Shown one piece after another: positions 7,428 through 9,458 of a stretch of DNA of 9,458 nt. The first letter of the stretch is position 1. Every line of letters starts with the position of its first letter. The notes beneath the pieces were generated by a model. That model had not been told where the DNA came from and ran no database searches. It worked only from the letters and a program-made list of their open reading frames with translations. Origin of the DNA: Candidatus Methanoplasma sp. (lineage in GTDB: Archaea; Thermoplasmatota; Thermoplasmata; Methanomassiliicoccales; Methanomethylophilaceae); the NCBI GenBank assembly GCA_031256615.1, contig JAIRQG010000084.1:1-9458 (forward strand). Direction: 5' to 3'. Both the position numbers and the translations under genes were made by a program.

Positions 7428-7856
7428 TCATATCTCCGATCTTTTGACCAGTTCTATGCCTGCTTTTTTCAGTATCCCGATCGCTCCTTCCGTGTCATCG
7501 ACCCTGACAAAAAGGTAATCAAGATTCCTGCCGCTGTATGCATACCCGTACTCAATGTTTATTCCCGCTTTTCCAAGAACGTCGGCGGCATCGAAAAGCG
7601 AGCCGGGCGCATCCTTCATCTTGATGCCGATGACGTCCGTCTTTTTCACAATGACGCCTCTTGACCTGATGTTGTCATATGCTTTGTCCGGCTCATCGAC
7701 GATCGCCCTCAATATGCCGAATTCCGATGATTCGGCAAGGTTGAGGCCTTTTACGTTGATCTTGAACTCCTTCAGTATCCCCGCAATGGCCGCCAGACGT
7801 CCCGGTTCATTGCTGACGAATATCGAAAGCTGCGTGATAATATTCTCGTTTTCCAT
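7428..7856 (-). CDS. Tandem ACT-domain protein, probable amino acid sensor
   Basis: This 142-residue protein consists of two ACT repeats (about 6-70 and 73-140) and no enzyme domain. The first shows IFVSNEPGRLAAIAGIL, and the second KMKDAPGSLFDAADVLGKAGI, each with the ACT pattern of strand, D/E-x-P-G-x-L, then helix. Such stand-alone proteins often accompany PaaK-type ligases and are thought to sense aromatic or other amino acids, modulating the ligase or its pathway in the cytoplasm. Its ATG overlaps the paaK stop codon by one base (TAATG), indicating translational coupling, and an AGAGGGTGA site lies at 7869-7861 inside the ligase gene. No DNA-binding domain is visible, so direct transcription control is unlikely. 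The ligand is unknown. Confidence 0.9.
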   Translation of the reverse strand: MENENIITQLSIFVSNEPGRLAAIAGILKEFKINVKGLNLAESSEFGILRAIVDEPDKAYDNIRSRGVIVKKTDVIGIKMKDAPGSLFDAADVLGKAGINIEYGYAYSGRNLDYLFVRVDDTEGAIGILKKAGIELVKRSEI

Positions 7857-9154
7857 TACATCACCCTCTTATCTATGACCCTTTTAGCCTTACCTTCGAA
7901 TCTCGGGAGTTCACCCGGGGCTTTAAGCTCCACGACCGCGGCGATCTCCAGATGTTTTTTGAGTTCGACCTCTATGCGCGTTTTCAGGCGCATCATGTCA
8001 GTGACCTTGTCCCTGAACATCTCCGGCTTGAGTTCCGCCATTATCTTCATGTGGTCGAGAGCTCCTTCTCTTGTGACCTCTATCATATACTGATTGCCTA
8101 TCTCAGGTATCTTCATCAGAGTATATTCTATCTGCGAGGGGAACACGTTTATTCCGCGCACGATAAGCATGTCGTCGGACCTTCCGGTTATCCGGGATAT
8201 CCTGGGCGACGTTCTTCCGCATGCGCAGGTATCCTCAACTACGGAAGTGATATCTTTGATCTTGAATCTGACCATCGGGAACGCTTCTTTTTTAAGCAGG
8301 GTCACCACAAGTTCTCCCTTCTCGCCGTTCTCCAGCACTTCTTCTGTTTCAGGATCGAGGATCTCCACATGCATGATATCGCTTCCGACATGGATGCCGT
8401 CCCTTTCCTCGCACTCCGTGAACATCGGGCCAGCCAGCTCGGATGTTCCGTATATGTCGTAGGCCCTTATCCCCATTGTGGTCTCTATCTTTGTCCTCAT
8501 GCTTTCCGTCCAAGGCTCCGCGCCGAGCACCGCTTTTTTCAGGCATGTATCCCTTTTGATATCGATGCCCATCTTGGCGGCCACATCGTTCATGTGTATC
8601 AGGTATGACGGGGTGCAGGCTATCACCGTTACTCCGAGGTCCTGCATGAGCTCAAGCTGCCTTTCTGTGTTCCCTGTGCCGGTGGGGACCACCGCCGCGC
8701 CGACCTTTTCCGCGCCGTAGTGCAGCCCGAGCCCGCCTGTGAACAATCCGTATCCGTATGACACCTGAAGGACATCTCCTTTGCCGACCCCGATGGAAGT
8801 GAGGGATCTTGCCAGGGCCTCCGTCCAATATTCAAGATCATTCTCGGTATACCCCACTACCGTGGGTTTTCCGCTAGTGCCAGACGAGGCGTGGAATCTC
8901 ACAATTTCTGAATTCGGGACGCTGAACATCTTTGTAGGGTAGTTGTCCCGAAGGTCCTGTTTGTACATGAAAGGAAGTTTACGCACATCATCCAGCGACC
9001 GTATGTCGTCCGGAAGCACGCCGGCGCTTCTCATCCGGTCGTGATAGAATTTGTTGGTACTGTACAGGTTGTTAATGAGATTCTTAAAACTCCTGTATTG
9101 GAGTTCTTTCATTTTTTCGACCGGCATACATTCGACGTCAGCGTTCCAGTACAC
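7856..9154 (-). CDS. paaK: PaaK-type phenylacetate/aryl-CoA ligase, copy 2
   Basis: This 432-residue adenylate-forming ligase aligns almost without gaps to copy 1. Motifs are SSGTSGKPT (90-98), YGTSE (235-239), RFKIKD (296-301), C310-x-C312-G, GRSDDM (324-329) and a canonical C-terminal GKAKRVIDKR with the probable catalytic lysine K422. It should make an acyl- or aryl-CoA from the free acid, ATP and CoA. The longest frame starts with GTG at 9163. I prefer the GTG at 9154 because the GGAAGGTGGT ribosome site (9168-9159) overlaps the upstream codon, and because the protein then begins MYWN, matching MAFWN of copy 1. It is the first gene of an operon with the ACT protein and aSelBL. Pairing with an ACT protein suggests a role in amino acid metabolism, in methanogens often arylacetate activation ahead of indolepyruvate ferredoxin oxidoreductase. 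No such oxidoreductase is in the window, so the substrate stays open. Confidence 0.93.
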   Translation of the reverse strand: MYWNADVECMPVEKMKELQYRSFKNLINNLYSTNKFYHDRMRSAGVLPDDIRSLDDVRKLPFMYKQDLRDNYPTKMFSVPNSEIVRFHASSGTSGKPTVVGYTENDLEYWTEALARSLTSIGVGKGDVLQVSYGYGLFTGGLGLHYGAEKVGAAVVPTGTGNTERQLELMQDLGVTVIACTPSYLIHMNDVAAKMGIDIKRDTCLKKAVLGAEPWTESMRTKIETTMGIRAYDIYGTSELAGPMFTECEERDGIHVGSDIMHVEILDPETEEVLENGEKGELVVTLLKKEAFPMVRFKIKDITSVVEDTCACGRTSPRISRITGRSDDMLIVRGINVFPSQIEYTLMKIPEIGNQYMIEVTREGALDHMKIMAELKPEMFRDKVTDMMRLKTRIEVELKKHLEIAAVVELKAPGELPRFEGKAKRVIDKRVM

Positions 9155-9158
9155 TATT

Positions 9159-9180
9159 ACCACCTTCCGGCATAAGCCGG
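9159..9180 (-). promoter_or_regulatory. Leader hairpin and ribosome binding site of the paaK-ACT-aSelBL operon
   Basis: A perfect 5-bp stem CCGGC/GCCGG (9167-9171 with 9176-9180) with a 4-nt loop lies directly in front of the start. Its downstream arm shares the GG of the GGAAGGTGGT ribosome site (9168-9159), and the preferred GTG start follows at 9154. If transcription starts about 25 nt below the AT-rich element at 9201-9215, the leader would be about 28 nt and consist of little more than this hairpin and site. Confidence 0.45.
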
Positions 9181-9199
9181 TGTGTTTTTCCTTATGCGG

Positions 9200-9227
9200 G
9201 TTTTATTATTTATTAGAATGTTTTATA
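9200..9227. promoter_or_regulatory. Shared divergent promoter region
   Basis: Between the operon and the divergent methyltransferase there are two TATA-like elements. TTTTATTATTTATTA (9201-9215) is centred about 25 nt before the plus-strand ATG at 9232. The ATG has no Shine-Dalgarno site, so that transcript is probably leaderless. The same element read on the minus strand, or TATAAAA at 9227-9221, can serve the operon. Confidence 0.45.
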
Positions 9228-9231
9228 CTGT

Positions 9232-9458
9232 ATGGACGATTTTTCTGAATGCCAGGTAAGCAACCGGCAGCTCGACTGCTGGGAGAGGTTCTACAGAGAG
9301 AACAAACGGCCGGGGAGAGGGATTGGGAAGATAGACATTGACCTTCAGCCGGGGCTGAAGGTATTGGACGTGGGGTGCGGAACGGGAAAGACAACGGCCG
9401 CTCTGATAAAAATGGGAATGGATGTGACGGGACTTGACTTTTCGCCATCGGCAATAAG
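9232..9458 (+). CDS. Class I SAM-dependent methyltransferase, 3'-partial
   Basis: The frame opens with ATG at 9232 and runs off the window end after 75 residues without a stop. Motif I, the SAM-binding loop, is [12 protein letters not shown] (44-55), preceded by the usual KVLD strand. The acidic residue at the end of strand 2 is D69 in [11 protein letters not shown], which normally contacts the ribose hydroxyls. The N-terminal 30 residues are polar and include a WERFYREN stretch common in small ubiquinone/tRNA-type methyltransferases. The substrate cannot be told from this part. It is transcribed away from the paaK operon, with a probable leaderless start. Confidence 0.85.
   Translation, partial: MDDFSECQVSNRQLDCWERFYRENKRPGRGIGKIDIDLQPGLKVLDVGCGTGKTTAALIKMGMDVTGLDFSPSAI

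Noticed and set aside
9167..9187. Hairpin followed by TTTTT on the plus strand as a terminator
   Set aside because: No plus-strand gene ends before it; it sits in the leader of the minus-strand operon and is better read as leader structure there.

Overview
The window looks archaeal, most likely a methanogen of the Methanomassiliicoccales. This is an inference from four signs: a methylcobamide:CoM methyltransferase-like enzyme, a degenerate SelB-like factor (aSelBL) known mainly from methanogens, two PaaK aryl-CoA ligases with an ACT-domain partner, and TATA-type promoters with some probably leaderless starts. All nine visible stop codons are TGA or TAA and none is TAG, which fits an organism that decodes TAG as pyrrolysine. 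Methanosarcinales remain possible.

Layout: (1) 1-824, plus strand, the 3' part of a zinc-dependent methyltransferase of the MtaA/MtbA (uroporphyrinogen decarboxylase-like) family. (2) 1005-3487, plus strand, a copper unit: the Cu(I)-exporting ATPase CopA and a 70-residue CopZ-like chaperone 11 nt behind it. A small flavodoxin-like protein with a four-cysteine motif follows (3548-4108). (3) 4109-5413, minus strand, a first PaaK-type ligase whose stop codon directly abuts that of the flavoprotein. (4) 5414-6460, an AT-rich island with one unrecognised membrane-anchored protein (5662-6237), its own terminator and a strong ribosome binding site. (5) 6461-9154, minus strand, a tight operon read in the order paaK, ACT-domain gene, aSelBL. 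(6) 9232 onward, plus strand, the start of a SAM-dependent methyltransferase transcribed divergently from the operon.

How they work together: CopA and CopZ should handle copper efflux. The two ligases probably activate aryl or acyl acids to CoA thioesters. In methanogens such enzymes commonly support aromatic amino acid synthesis from arylacetates through indolepyruvate ferredoxin oxidoreductase, with an ACT protein as the likely amino acid sensor. The most unusual feature is aSelBL: it keeps elongation-factor domains 2 and 3, but every canonical GTPase motif in its N-terminal region is gone, and it is placed as the last gene of the paaK-ACT operon. No CRISPR array, tRNA, rRNA or insertion sequence was seen.
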